A stretch of DNA of 38,457 nt. Origin: Flavobacteriia bacterium (GTDB lineage Bacteria > Bacteroidota > Bacteroidia > Flavobacteriales > Flavobacteriaceae). The notes beneath the pieces were generated by a model. It was given only the letters and a program-made list of their open reading frames with translations, was not told the DNA's origin and did no database searches. Location: assembly GCA_004293045.1 (NCBI GenBank), contig RDXY01000022.1:1-38457 (forward strand). The letters run 5' to 3'. Positions 10,975-19,459 of this stretch are shown here, in pieces; within the stretch, counting starts at the first letter, position 1; each line of letters starts with the position of its first letter. Position numbers and translations under genes: made by a program.

Positions 10975-10978
10975 TAAG

Positions 10979-10986
10979 CAAAGGTA
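10979..10986 (-). promoter_or_regulatory. -7 box of the rluF-like gene
   Basis: Minus strand TACCTTTG fits the Bacteroidetes -7 consensus TAnnTTTG. It ends only 4 nt before the ATG, so a transcript would start at or within a few bases of the start codon. No TTG -33 element is evident. Confidence 0.4.
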
Positions 10987-11038
10987 GTATTTTAGTTTAA
11001 ATGTTTATGAGGTTTATTTTATTTAAAATTCCAATAAA

Positions 11039-11081
11039 AAAATTCCAAATTCCAAATTTAAAACTTGGAGTTTGGAATTTT
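11039..11081 (-). terminator. heptad-built hairpin terminator
   Basis: The arms 11039-11057 and 11063-11081 pair at 17 of 19 positions around a 5-nt loop, followed on the minus strand by a run of Ts. It lies about 80 bp downstream of the COG1579-like gene. The arms are built of AAATTCC units in 7-bp phase (from 11026: AAATTCC, AATAAAA, AAATTCC, AAATTCC, AAATTTA). Confidence 0.65.
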
Positions 11082-11160
11082 TAATTTGGTTTTTTTAAGG
11101 AGTAAAAATCTAATATTTCGACTTCTAGACCTTAGCCTTTTAAACTTTCGACTAATTAAA

Positions 11161-11940
11161 TTACATTTTGGCGAAAATTTTCTCCATTTTTTCTCTTTCT
11201 TCATCAGCTAAAACACTGTCAACTAAAATACGACCACTGTGCTCATCTGTTAAGATTTTCTTTCTACCTGCAATTTCCATTTGGGTTTGTGGTGGAATAG
11301 TAAAGAAAGAACCTGCAGAGGCGCCACGTTCTATAGATACTACTGCTAAACCATTTACAACACTATTTCTAATTCTGTCGTAAGCTGCTAATAAACGCGC
11401 TTCAATTTTTCCTCTAAAATCATTAGATTTTTCGATTAAAAAGTTTTCGTCTTTTTCCGTTTCTGCCATAATATCACTTAATTCTGCTTTTTTATGTTTT
11501 AAGTGATTTTGCTTACTATCCAGTTTGTCTTTAGTTTGATTAACAATTTCTTTTTTGTTTTCTAAAGTAACTTTCATTTCTTTAATGTGCTTTTCAGCTA
11601 ATTGAATTTCTAATTCTTGAAATTCAATTTCTTTTGATAAAGAATTAAATTCTCTATTATTTCGCACATTTTTTTGTTGCTCAGTATATTTTTTTATTGC
11701 TGCCTTATGGTCATCAATATTGTTCTTTTTTTCTTTTGCTTGATTATCAATGTTCTTTAAATCGTCGTTTAATTTCTCTAAACGTTTAGATAATCCAGCT
11801 ACTTCATCTTCTAAATCTTCCACTTCTAAAGGTAATTCTCCTCTTACGTTTCTAATTTCGTCAATTTTAGAATCAATTAATTGTAAAGCATAAATTGCTC
11901 TTAATTTTTCTTCTACGCTTAGTTCTTTTGTATTTGCCAT
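11161..11940 (-). CDS. COG1579-family coiled-coil protein with a cysteine-less zinc-ribbon domain
   Basis: A 259-aa protein with a long charged coiled coil (about residues 8-175) and a C-terminal segment matching the zinc-ribbon of the COG1579/zf-RING_7 family. The frame of that domain is kept (FFTIPPQTQMEI and SGRILVD), but the four expected metal-binding cysteines are replaced: CxGC reads S208-A-G-S211, and CExCGR reads D232-E-H-S235-G-R. The whole protein contains no cysteine. It starts 4 bp after the NIF3 stop, so the two are surely co-transcribed; these families are neighbours in many bacteria. The true role is unknown; structural or nucleic-acid binding roles have been proposed for the family. 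Confidence 0.85.
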   Translation of the reverse strand: MANTKELSVEEKLRAIYALQLIDSKIDEIRNVRGELPLEVEDLEDEVAGLSKRLEKLNDDLKNIDNQAKEKKNNIDDHKAAIKKYTEQQKNVRNNREFNSLSKEIEFQELEIQLAEKHIKEMKVTLENKKEIVNQTKDKLDSKQNHLKHKKAELSDIMAETEKDENFLIEKSNDFRGKIEARLLAAYDRIRNSVVNGLAVVSIERGASAGSFFTIPPQTQMEIAGRKKILTDEHSGRILVDSVLADEEREKMEKIFAKM

Positions 11941-11944
11941 ATTG

Positions 11945-13036
11945 TTAAAAATATTTAACGGGATTTGTATTTAATTCTGATAAAATGATTGCAAAATTAG
12001 TGATTTTTTCTTTAAGAAAGTCAACAATATAATTTTTTGTATATCTTTCGCTTTCAAAATGTCCAATATCCGCTAAAAGCAGCTTGTTTTCCGCTTCATA
12101 GAACTGATGATATTTTAAATCTGCGGTTAAAAAAGCATCTGCTCCTGCTGCAAGGGCATTTTTTATGGCAAAACTTCCACTACCACCTAAAACGGCTACT
12201 TTTTTGATTGAATTTGTTGAAAATTGACTATGACGAATGCCTCCACATTCCATTTTTTCTTTCACAAATTGTAAAAAGTCGTTTGGTTTCATGGGCTGTT
12301 CTAATTCGCCAATCATGCCTAAGCCAATGTTTTGATGTTCATTTTCTGTTTTATAAATTTCATAGGCCACTTCTTCATACATATGATTAGAAAAGAGGGC
12401 ACTTAAGATAGTATTTTGTAATTGTTTTTCAAAAGTTACTTCGATTTTAATTTCGTCTTCATTTTGTAAAACATGTTTTTCACCTACTACTGGATGGCTG
12501 TTTTCATTACCCATGAAAGAGCCAATTCCTGAAGAAACGAAACTACAATTGTCATAATTGCCAATACTACCCGCACCTGCCTCAAATAAGGCTTGTTTCA
12601 CTTGATTTTCGTTTTCAGGTTTAGTGTAAGTTACTAATTTATAAATGAAATTTTGTTTAGGAATAAGAACTTTAGTTTTCGATAAACCTAAAGCATCACA
12701 GAAAATTTTATTCACTCCATTTTGATGATTATCTAATGCAGTATGAACGGCATAAATGGCAATATCATTTTTTATGGCTTTGATAATGGCACGTTCGACA
12801 TAATTTTTTCCAGTTATTTTTTTTAATCCTGAAAACAAAATAGGATGGAAGCAAACTACTAAATTACATTTTTTGGAAATGGCTTCTTCAACAACTTCTT
12901 CCAAAGCATCATGGCAAACCAAAATTCCAGTAATGTCATGGGTATGGCCAACTAATAGACCAACATTGTCAAAATCTTCCGCGTAAGCCAAAGGAGCTAA
13001 TTGCTCTAGATGTTTTGTTATTTCAGATAATTGCAT
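11945..13036 (-). CDS. NIF3/DUF34-like dinuclear metal-centre protein
   Basis: Nif3-like metal-binding hydrolase-fold protein, often annotated as GTP cyclohydrolase 1 type 2 homolog. The open frame extends to 13081, but the ATG at 13036 gives the family-typical start MQLSEITKHLEQLAPLAYAE followed by the conserved DNVGLLVG, for 363 aa. Metal-ligand motifs are visible: CFHPILFSGLKKI, YAVHTALDNHQNGVN and near the C-terminus ADIGHFESE. A PII-like insertion (about residues 125-225) makes it the long YqfO-type form. It is first gene of a two-gene unit with the COG1579-like protein and diverges from lpxK. The biochemical activity of this family is unsettled; metal handling is one suggestion. Confidence 0.9.
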   Translation of the reverse strand: MQLSEITKHLEQLAPLAYAEDFDNVGLLVGHTHDITGILVCHDALEEVVEEAISKKCNLVVCFHPILFSGLKKITGKNYVERAIIKAIKNDIAIYAVHTALDNHQNGVNKIFCDALGLSKTKVLIPKQNFIYKLVTYTKPENENQVKQALFEAGAGSIGNYDNCSFVSSGIGSFMGNENSHPVVGEKHVLQNEDEIKIEVTFEKQLQNTILSALFSNHMYEEVAYEIYKTENEHQNIGLGMIGELEQPMKPNDFLQFVKEKMECGGIRHSQFSTNSIKKVAVLGGSGSFAIKNALAAGADAFLTADLKYHQFYEAENKLLLADIGHFESERYTKNYIVDFLKEKITNFAIILSELNTNPVKYF

Positions 13037-13063
13037 TTTATATTTTAGTAATTTTGTATTTTT

Positions 13064-13071
13064 CAAAGATA
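13064..13071 (-). promoter_or_regulatory. -7 box upstream of the NIF3-like gene
   Basis: Minus strand TATCTTTG fits TAnnTTTG and ends 27 nt upstream of the chosen ATG at 13036. It falls inside the longer open frame starting at 13081, which supports the downstream start. No well-spaced TTG element was found. Confidence 0.45.
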
Positions 13072-13102
13072 AAAAATGCAATTGATTTTAAATATAATTT
13101 AC

Positions 13103-13136
13103 TTGAAATTTAATTCATGCGATTTTTGTACTTTTG
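13103..13136 (+). promoter_or_regulatory. lpxK promoter
   Basis: TTG at 13103-13105 and TACTTTTG at 13129-13136, spacer 23 bp, match the Bacteroidetes -33/-7 arrangement. The -7 box ends 25 bp upstream of the lpxK ATG. Confidence 0.5.
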
Positions 13137-13161
13137 TAGCTGATAATTTAGATAACTAACT

Positions 13162-14169
13162 ATGGTTTTTTTAAGAAAATTACTTTTTCCGCTTGGAGGT
13201 ATTTATTGGTTAGTCACTTTAATTAGAAATTGGCTATACGATTTAGGTTTTTTTACTTCAAAATCATATGATTTACCGATTATTGCAATAGGAAATTTAA
13301 GCGCTGGAGGTACTGGTAAAACACCTCAAACAGAATACATCATTCGATTATTAAAAGATACGTATAAAATTGCCGTTTTAAGTCGTGGATATAAACGAAG
13401 TACAAAAGGTTTTGTTTTGGCAACTGCTAATGTTTCTGCTGCCGAATTAGGTGACGAGTCGTATCAAATTCATACAAAATTTAAAGATATTTCGGTTGCC
13501 GTTTGTGAAGACAGACAAACTGGAATTGAAAACTTAATTTCGAATACCAATCCAGATCTTATTTTGTTAGACGATGCGTTTCAGCATAGAAAAGTTAAAG
13601 CAGGTTTTTATATACTATTGACAGCATATGACGATTTATTTTCAGATGATTATATTTTGCCTTATGGAAATTTGCGGGAAAGTGCCATCGGTAAAAAGCG
13701 CGCCAACATAATTGTTGTAACGAAATGTCCTAATACTATTACAGAAAAAAACAAAGATGAAGTAAAACTAAAATTAAATGTAAGTGTACCCGTTTTTTTT
13801 ACTTCAATTGATTATGATGTTAATGTTTATAGCTCTTCAAATAGTATAGAAGTTTCTGAAATTAAAACTAAAGAAAAAGTAATTCTTTGCGGAATTGCTA
13901 AACCAAAATATTTTATTGATTCTTTAAATTCGGGTAACGATAAAGTTATGATTTATACTGATCATCATAATTTTTCAGAAGTGGAAATTTCAGAATTAAA
14001 TGAACTGTTAAAAGATAAAATTATAGTAACTACAGAAAAGGATATAATGCGTTTAAATGGAAAAATAAATTCTAGTAACTTGTATTGTTTACCCATTCAA
14101 ACCAAATTTATCTCAGAAAAAGAAAAGTTTGATTCGATACTTACTAATTGGGTAAAAAAATTAAACTAA
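13162..14169 (+). CDS. lpxK: tetraacyldisaccharide 4'-kinase
   Basis: Phosphorylates the 4' position of the lipid A disaccharide precursor at the inner face of the cytoplasmic membrane. The 335-aa protein has the expected N-terminal membrane-associated helix (FPLGGIYWLVTLIRNWLYD), the P-loop IGNLSAGGTGKTPQTEYI (about 42-60), the GDESYQIH segment and the family motif LLDDAFQHRKV. Its 3' end overlaps the convergent histidine kinase gene by 9 bp, with no terminator between. Presence of LpxK shows that the organism makes a phosphorylated lipid A, at least as an intermediate. Confidence 0.95.
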   Translation: MVFLRKLLFPLGGIYWLVTLIRNWLYDLGFFTSKSYDLPIIAIGNLSAGGTGKTPQTEYIIRLLKDTYKIAVLSRGYKRSTKGFVLATANVSAAELGDESYQIHTKFKDISVAVCEDRQTGIENLISNTNPDLILLDDAFQHRKVKAGFYILLTAYDDLFSDDYILPYGNLRESAIGKKRANIIVVTKCPNTITEKNKDEVKLKLNVSVPVFFTSIDYDVNVYSSSNSIEVSEIKTKEKVILCGIAKPKYFIDSLNSGNDKVMIYTDHHNFSEVEISELNELLKDKIIVTTEKDIMRLNGKINSSNLYCLPIQTKFISEKEKFDSILTNWVKKLN

Positions 14170-16332
14170 ATAGTCACTAATTACAGTATAGAAATAATCT
14201 GGATTAAAAGGTTTGGTTATCACTTCATTCATACCAAATGACAAGAGCATTTCTCTATTTTCGTTTAAAGAAATTGCGGTTAATGCTATAATTGGTGTTG
14301 TTTTATCAAATTTTCTTATCTCTGCGGTTGCTTCTGTTCCGTTAATTCCTGTTAAGTGTACATCCATTAAAACCAAATCAAAGGTGTTATTTTGCATAGC
14401 TACAATAGCGTCTTCTCCATTGTCAATAATACTGCAAATCATCCCTTTGTTTTCGACCATTTTTTTAGTAATCATTTGATTGATTTTGTTGTCCTCAACC
14501 AATAAAACGGTTTTATTTTTTAAGTTTACATATGAAGTAACTATCTTCTTCTCATGATTTAAAATAATTTCTGCGTTAGACTTCCCAAAATTTAAATCGA
14601 AATACAGTTTAGTCCCTTCGTTTTCTTTACTTTCTAAATGGATTTCACTACCTAATAATTCAATAATCTTTTTGACGATAGAAAGCCCTAAACCAGTTCC
14701 ACCATATGTTCTGTTTATTTCTACAGAACCTTGAGAAAAACTATCAAAAATGTTTGCAATTTTGTCTTCTGGTATTCCTATACCATTATCTTGAATTATG
14801 AAATTTAACGTTACCGTATCTTCTTGTTCGTTTATCGTTTTTACGGAAAGTGTTACCTTACCGTTTTTAGTAAATTTGATGGAATTATTGATTAAATTTA
14901 TTAAAATCTGAGATAATTTTGTAGGATCGCCAAGTAAATTTTTGTGGTTTTCTAAATCTAAATCTAAATTAAAATCAATATTATTTTGTACAATAAACCC
15001 ATTGAACGATTCGCGAATATTTTGAATTAATTCTTCTAAATTGAAATTAATTTTTTCAATTTGAATTGTATTTGATTCTAGTCGGTTAATTTCTAAGATG
15101 TCATTAATAAAACTTAAAAGATAATTTCCGGAAAACTCTAGCGATTTTAAATAATTTAATTGTGTTGATTTTGGGTTTTCTTGCAAAAGTAAATGTGTAA
15201 TACCATTTATAGCATTTAAAGGCGTTCGTAACTCATGACTTACAGTAGATAAAAACTCAGATCGAGCATTCGAGGCAAGTTCCGCTTTTTCTTTTTGTTC
15301 CGTTAATTCTTCGTTTTTTTCTTGTAAAAGTTTATTTGTAACCGTCCTTATTTTGTTGTTTTTATATAAAGAAAAGCTAAACAATGATAAAATAGCAATT
15401 AATACAATGCTCATTATACTAATTAGTTTATTAAATCGAATGGCTTTTAATTGGTCGTTTTTCTCTTTTTCTAGTTTTTCAACAATTTCTAATTGATTGT
15501 CGTGTTCTTTTTTATTAATAAGTAAGTCTGTGTTGGCTAGACTCGAGTTGTTTTTTATCTCATTTAACGTTAAAAATTCTTTTAAATAAAAATTAGATAA
15601 TTTATAATCTTCTTGTTTTTCACAAATTAAAATAAGGTTGTTTAAAATTTTCTTTTTTGAAATGCCAACAGTATTATTTTCCACCAATTTTAAAGCTCTT
15701 TTAGAAAAATCTAATGCTTTATCATAATCTTCTTGTGAGTAGTAAATTTTGCTTAGTTGATAAAGGGCTTCAATTTTACTAGGTTCTACATCTCTGCTAG
15801 TATTAGCGATATTTTCAAATACAAGTATTGCTTCTTCTAATTTGTTATTGGCTTTTAAAGTTAATCCTTTTTGAAGTTCAATTAAGACCAAAGTATTATT
15901 TGAGTTAATTTTATTGTAAATGGAATAAGACTTGTTGAAATATAATTTGGCGATTTTAAAATTTCTTTTTTCTAAATATAAAGTCCCTAATGCATAATTA
16001 GTTTTTGCTACTTTAGAAGAGTTTATTTGATTGATTTCGTAGTAATTAGAGCACTTAATAAAGTTGACAATTGCGTCATTATAATTATTGGTTTCTAAAT
16101 ATAAACTTCCTAAAAAATAATAGCAATCATATAGTTTTTCATTATTTTTATACGCTTTTGAATATTCAATTGCTTTCTGAACGTACTTTATGGCATCTTT
16201 AGAATTGTATTTTTCTTCAAATGAATAGTTGGCTAATTCTAGAAAATAACTGATACTATCCGTTTTGTTTTTCTTAGTTTGAGAAAAAGTCAATAGAGAA
16301 AAAAGAGTAAGAAGAAAATAGAGTTTTTTCAT
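14161..16332 (-). CDS. TPR-containing hybrid sensor histidine kinase
   Basis: A 723-aa hybrid two-component protein. Order: signal sequence (1-18, ending LLTFSQ), TPR repeats in the periplasm (about 25-270), one transmembrane helix (about 298-320), coiled coil, HisKA with phospho-acceptor H366 in SHELRTPLNAI, HATPase with N box LINLINNSIKF and G boxes QDNGIGIPED and GGTGLGLSIVKKI, then a receiver domain with phospho-acceptor D657 in LVLMDVHLTG. There is no DNA-binding output domain, so signalling must pass on through another protein or act through the receiver. It lies 38 bp downstream of gap on the same strand and may be read with it. The signal sensed by the TPR domain is unknown. Confidence 0.92.
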   Translation of the reverse strand: MKKLYFLLTLFSLLTFSQTKKNKTDSISYFLELANYSFEEKYNSKDAIKYVQKAIEYSKAYKNNEKLYDCYYFLGSLYLETNNYNDAIVNFIKCSNYYEINQINSSKVAKTNYALGTLYLEKRNFKIAKLYFNKSYSIYNKINSNNTLVLIELQKGLTLKANNKLEEAILVFENIANTSRDVEPSKIEALYQLSKIYYSQEDYDKALDFSKRALKLVENNTVGISKKKILNNLILICEKQEDYKLSNFYLKEFLTLNEIKNNSSLANTDLLINKKEHDNQLEIVEKLEKEKNDQLKAIRFNKLISIMSIVLIAILSLFSFSLYKNNKIRTVTNKLLQEKNEELTEQKEKAELASNARSEFLSTVSHELRTPLNAINGITHLLLQENPKSTQLNYLKSLEFSGNYLLSFINDILEINRLESNTIQIEKINFNLEELIQNIRESFNGFIVQNNIDFNLDLDLENHKNLLGDPTKLSQILINLINNSIKFTKNGKVTLSVKTINEQEDTVTLNFIIQDNGIGIPEDKIANIFDSFSQGSVEINRTYGGTGLGLSIVKKIIELLGSEIHLESKENEGTKLYFDLNFGKSNAEIILNHEKKIVTSYVNLKNKTVLLVEDNKINQMITKKMVENKGMICSIIDNGEDAIVAMQNNTFDLVLMDVHLTGINGTEATAEIRKFDKTTPIIALTAISLNENREMLLSFGMNEVITKPFNPDYFYTVISDYLV

Positions 16333-16370
16333 TATTTAGTATTCAAAATACGAATTTAATACTGTTAAAA

Positions 16371-17375
16371 TTAGTATTTATTTTTCGATAAAAAAAGAAT
16401 TAAATCAATTATACGAGAAGAATATCCAATTTCATTATCATACCAACCCACTATTTTTACCATTTTGTCAATTACTGAAGTTAGTTGTGCATCAAATACA
16501 CACGAATTTTTATTGCCAATAATATCTACAGAAACAATTGGGTCTTCTGTATAGGCTAAAATACTTTTTAATTCGTTTTCGGCGGCATATTTAAAAGCTA
16601 AATTAATTTCTTCAATTGTAACTTTTTTGTTTACATTAAAAGTAATATCTGTTAATGACCCATCCGGAACAGGAACTCGAATGCCACATCCGCCAATTTT
16701 TCCATCCAATTCCGGAAAAATTTTTGTTATTGCTTTTGCAGCACCCGTTGTAGTTGGAATTATAGATTGCGAAGCACCTCGCGCACGTCTTAAATCTTTA
16801 TGTGGTTGGTCGTGCAAGCTTTGGTCGGTAGTGTAGGAGTGAACAGTTGTTATGTAAGCTTGTTCAATACCACACAATTCTTGAATTATTTTAAGCATCG
16901 GTGCGGCGTTATTTGTAGTACAGCTTGCGTTTGAAATAATGGTTTCCGAGCCATCTAAAATATGTTCATTAACCCCTAAAACTACTGTTTTTATGTTTTC
17001 ATCTTCTGGTGGCGCGGATAAAATTACTTTTTTCGCACCAGCTAAAATATGTAAGCCAGCGGTTTCTATAGTTTTAAACTTTCCAGTAGATTCAATCACA
17101 AAATCGATATTTAGATTTTTCCAAGGTAATTTAGAAATATCACTTTCGTGGAAAAATTGAAATTGTAAATCGTCAATTAATAACGTTTCATTTTCGGTGG
17201 AAATAGCATGTGGTAAAACACCGTGAATGCTATCATACTTCAATAAATGACACATGGTTTTTATAGCAGCAATGTCATTTATGGCAACAACTTCTATGTT
17301 GGGATGATTGAGTAATAATCGGAATACATTTCTTCCAATTCTTCCAAAACCATTTATAGCGACACGTATTTTCAT
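16371..17375 (-). CDS. gap: glyceraldehyde-3-phosphate dehydrogenase, type I
   Basis: Oxidises glyceraldehyde 3-phosphate with phosphate and NAD+ to 1,3-bisphosphoglycerate in glycolysis. The 334-aa length is standard. N-terminal Rossmann motif RVAINGFGRIGR; Asp in VVAINDIAA favours NAD over NADP; catalytic Cys152 in SNASCTTN; the RRARGASQSIIPTTTGAAKA loop and the C-terminal WYDNEIGYSSR are all present. Upstream of the TPR histidine kinase and downstream of lipA on the same strand. Whether this is the only GAPDH of the organism or one of two paralogues cannot be told from the window. Confidence 0.96.
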   Translation of the reverse strand: MKIRVAINGFGRIGRNVFRLLLNHPNIEVVAINDIAAIKTMCHLLKYDSIHGVLPHAISTENETLLIDDLQFQFFHESDISKLPWKNLNIDFVIESTGKFKTIETAGLHILAGAKKVILSAPPEDENIKTVVLGVNEHILDGSETIISNASCTTNNAAPMLKIIQELCGIEQAYITTVHSYTTDQSLHDQPHKDLRRARGASQSIIPTTTGAAKAITKIFPELDGKIGGCGIRVPVPDGSLTDITFNVNKKVTIEEINLAFKYAAENELKSILAYTEDPIVSVDIIGNKNSCVFDAQLTSVIDKMVKIVGWYDNEIGYSSRIIDLILFLSKNKY

Positions 17376-17380
17376 TTTTA

Positions 17381-17450
17381 GGTTATTTGTTTATTTGTTA
17401 ATCCGATTGACTGTTAAAAAGGTTTACTTTTAACCAAAAAACAAATAACC
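17381..17450 (-). terminator. nested inverted repeats between lipA and gap
   Basis: GGTTATTTGTTT (17381-17392) and AAACAAATAACC (17439-17450) form a perfect 12-bp inverted repeat, enclosing a second one, GTTAAAA (17413-17419) / TTTTAAC (17428-17434). It begins 12 bp after the lipA stop, so it is probably the lipA terminator; an operator for gap is a less likely alternative. Confidence 0.5.
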
Positions 17451-17462
17451 GAATCAACTATT

Positions 17463-18329
17463 TTAATGAATATGTTTTTCAGCATGATATGAAGAACGCA
17501 CTAACGGGCCACTTTCTACATGAATAAAACCTAATTCTTTACCGATTTTTTCGTATTTCTCAAATTGTTCAGGTGTGATGAATTCTTTTACAGGCAAATG
17601 TTTTTTACTTGGTTGTAAATATTGACCAATAGTTACCACATCCACTTTTGCGTCTTTTAAATCGTGTAAAGTTTGAATCACTTCTTCTTCTGTTTCACCT
17701 AATCCAAGCATGATTCCAGATTTAGTTCGGTTTAAACCTTGCTCTTTTAAATATTTTAAAACCGCTAAACTTTTATCGTATTTGGCTTGGATTCGTACTT
17801 CACGAGTTAATCTTCTTACCGTTTCGATATTATGAGAAACTACTTCTGGTGCTACTTCAATAATTTTATCTAAATGTTTTTCACTTCCTTGAAAATCTGG
17901 AATTAGCGTTTCTAAGGTAGTTTTCGGATTCATTCTTCTGATGGCTTTTACGGTTTCCGCCCAAATAATGGTTCCCATATCTTTTAAATCGTCTCGGTCA
18001 ACACTGGTAATTACGGCGTGTTTTATATTCATAATTTTAATAGAACGGGCTACTTTTTCTGGTTCTTCCCAATCTACATTTTCAGGACGACCTGTTTTTA
18101 CACCACAAAATCCACAAGAACGGGTGCAAATATTTCCTAAAATCATAAAAGTTGCCGTTCCTTCTCCCCAACATTCTCCCATATTCGGACAACTACCAGA
18201 AGCGCAAATGGTATTTAATTTGTATTTATCAACCAAACCTCTAAGTTCGGTATATTTTTGTCCAACGGGTAATTTTACACGAAGCCATTTGGGTTTTGGT
18301 GTAGGAGGAAATACGCTTTCTGTTGCCAT
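17463..18329 (-). CDS. lipA: lipoyl synthase
   Basis: Radical SAM enzyme that inserts two sulfurs into octanoyl-carrier domains to form lipoyl groups for 2-oxoacid dehydrogenases. From the ATG at 18329 (MATESVFPPTPKPKWLRVKL) the product is 288 aa, the usual size; the frame extends to 18362 but the extra 11 residues are not family-like and overlap the -7 box. Auxiliary-cluster cysteines C42, C47, C53 (CASGSCPNMGEC), SAM-cluster cysteines C68, C72, C75 (CTRSCGFC), and the C-terminal RSSYHAEK serine ligand are intact. It has its own promoter and looks monocistronic. No lipB or ligase is seen here. Confidence 0.97.
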   Translation of the reverse strand: MATESVFPPTPKPKWLRVKLPVGQKYTELRGLVDKYKLNTICASGSCPNMGECWGEGTATFMILGNICTRSCGFCGVKTGRPENVDWEEPEKVARSIKIMNIKHAVITSVDRDDLKDMGTIIWAETVKAIRRMNPKTTLETLIPDFQGSEKHLDKIIEVAPEVVSHNIETVRRLTREVRIQAKYDKSLAVLKYLKEQGLNRTKSGIMLGLGETEEEVIQTLHDLKDAKVDVVTIGQYLQPSKKHLPVKEFITPEQFEKYEKIGKELGFIHVESGPLVRSSYHAEKHIH

Positions 18330-18351
18330 AATTTTAATATAAAATCTACTG

Positions 18352-18359
18352 CAAATATA
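18352..18359 (-). promoter_or_regulatory. lipA -7 box
   Basis: Minus strand TATATTTG matches TAnnTTTG and ends 22 nt upstream of the lipA ATG at 18329. No clearly spaced TTG was found. Confidence 0.45.
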
Positions 18360-18475
18360 CAAAACGCATTAAAATTAAATCCTATTTTAAAGTGTTATTT
18401 TTCAATTGTAACATAACGCTAACTTTTGTTTAATAATGTTCTTTTACTCTGTTTTTAGAATTATTTTTTCAAAAA

Positions 18476-18506
18476 AAAACCACATAATACTGTATTATGT
18501 GGTTTT
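18476..18506 (-). terminator. terminator of the TonB-family gene
   Basis: Perfect 14-bp stem (AAAACCACATAATA with TATTATGTGGTTTT) and a 3-nt loop. On the minus strand it runs into nine consecutive Ts. It lies 27 bp past the stop of the TonB-family gene. Confidence 0.9.
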
Positions 18507-18533
18507 GAAAAATATAATAAATTTCAGCTTTTT

Positions 18534-19361
18534 TTATTCTGTTTCAAGCAGATTAATTTGTATTGGAAGTCTTTTTTCGCTTCTTACCACTTCGCCATTA
18601 ACTTGCCCTGGTGTCCATTTCTTTTTCATGGATGTTAACACTCTTATAGCTTCTTTTTCTAATGCTTTATCTCCTTTACTTACCATACGGATATCGGTCA
18701 TAGAACCATCTTTTTCAATTACAAAAACCATCTCAATAAATAAAACTTCTTGATCGAAAGAATTTGGGACTTTATAGTTTTCAGCAATAAAAGTTCTGAA
18801 CTTGTTAATTCCCCCAGGAAAACTTGCTTCTGTACCCAATACGCCTTTATATACACTAGTGCCAGTTCCACTTCCTGGTGTAGTTGTTATGATTGTAGTA
18901 GTAGAAGTGCCTAAAGGATTTCCAATTGGTCCAGGATTCCCATTTTCAATTCCATTTGGATTGAAGGGTGTTGTGTAATCTGGATTTTTGGGTTCCACAA
19001 TAGGTTTTACTTCTGTTCTAGCTACAACAACTGGTGGTACTTTATTAGGTGTATTATTTAATTTTGGTTTCTCTGTTCCTTTTTTAATAACCGATTTAGG
19101 TTCTATTTTTGGCGTTATTCTAACTAGCGTTAATTTTTGTATAGGTGTGATAGGGCAATTTATCACATCTTCAGGTTTAGTTTCAGGTGCCGTAAAGGAA
19201 AATAATCCTATCCCAAAAGCAATAAATCCAAAGGTTAAAAGCATGGCTTTTAGGGTAGTTGCATCGCTTTCTTTTCTTAATTGGTAAGCGCCATACGCTT
19301 TGTTTCGGTCTTCGAAAGCTATTTCTAACCAATTGTCGTTTTGTACATTGAAGTTTGACAT
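18534..19361 (-). CDS. TonB-family energy transducer
   Basis: Inner-membrane protein that probably couples the proton-motive force to outer-membrane TonB-dependent receptors. The 275-aa protein has a Bacteroidetes-type cytoplasmic start (DRNKAYGAYQLRKE), one membrane helix (about 38-58), a periplasmic linker rich in Pro/Thr/Gly (about 60-180) and a C-terminal TonB domain (FPGGINKFRTFI through EAIRVLTSMKKKWTPG). No ExbB or ExbD is adjacent. It lies 98 bp downstream of the sigma-factor gene on the same strand, with an imperfect inverted repeat in that gap. It may be one of several TonB paralogues. Confidence 0.9.
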   Translation of the reverse strand: MSNFNVQNDNWLEIAFEDRNKAYGAYQLRKESDATTLKAMLLTFGFIAFGIGLFSFTAPETKPEDVINCPITPIQKLTLVRITPKIEPKSVIKKGTEKPKLNNTPNKVPPVVVARTEVKPIVEPKNPDYTTPFNPNGIENGNPGPIGNPLGTSTTTIITTTPGSGTGTSVYKGVLGTEASFPGGINKFRTFIAENYKVPNSFDQEVLFIEMVFVIEKDGSMTDIRMVSKGDKALEKEAIRVLTSMKKKWTPGQVNGEVVRSEKRLPIQINLLETE

Positions 19362-19364
19362 AAT

Positions 19365-19408
19365 ATATAGTTTTAAAGGTTACAACTTGTGTATAATTTA
19401 AACTATAT
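19365..19408. other. imperfect inverted repeat upstream of the TonB-family gene
   Basis: ATATAGTTTTAAA (19365-19377) and TTTAAACTATAT (19397-19408) are complementary with one unpaired base, 19 bp apart, immediately 5' of the ATG at 19361. It could be an operator or a hairpin after the sigma-factor gene; no U tract follows. Confidence 0.3.
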
Positions 19409-19459
19409 GAAATAATCGTGCCAAAAAATCTGTTTTTGAAGTAAAAAGATGAATTATTG

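Noticed and set aside
14161..14169. Frameshift or assembly error at the lpxK/kinase junction
   Set aside because: Both proteins end with intact C-terminal domains; a short convergent overlap explains it.
16333..16370. Terminator between gap and the histidine kinase
   Set aside because: Only weak AT inverted repeats (GTATT/AATAC) with no U tract.
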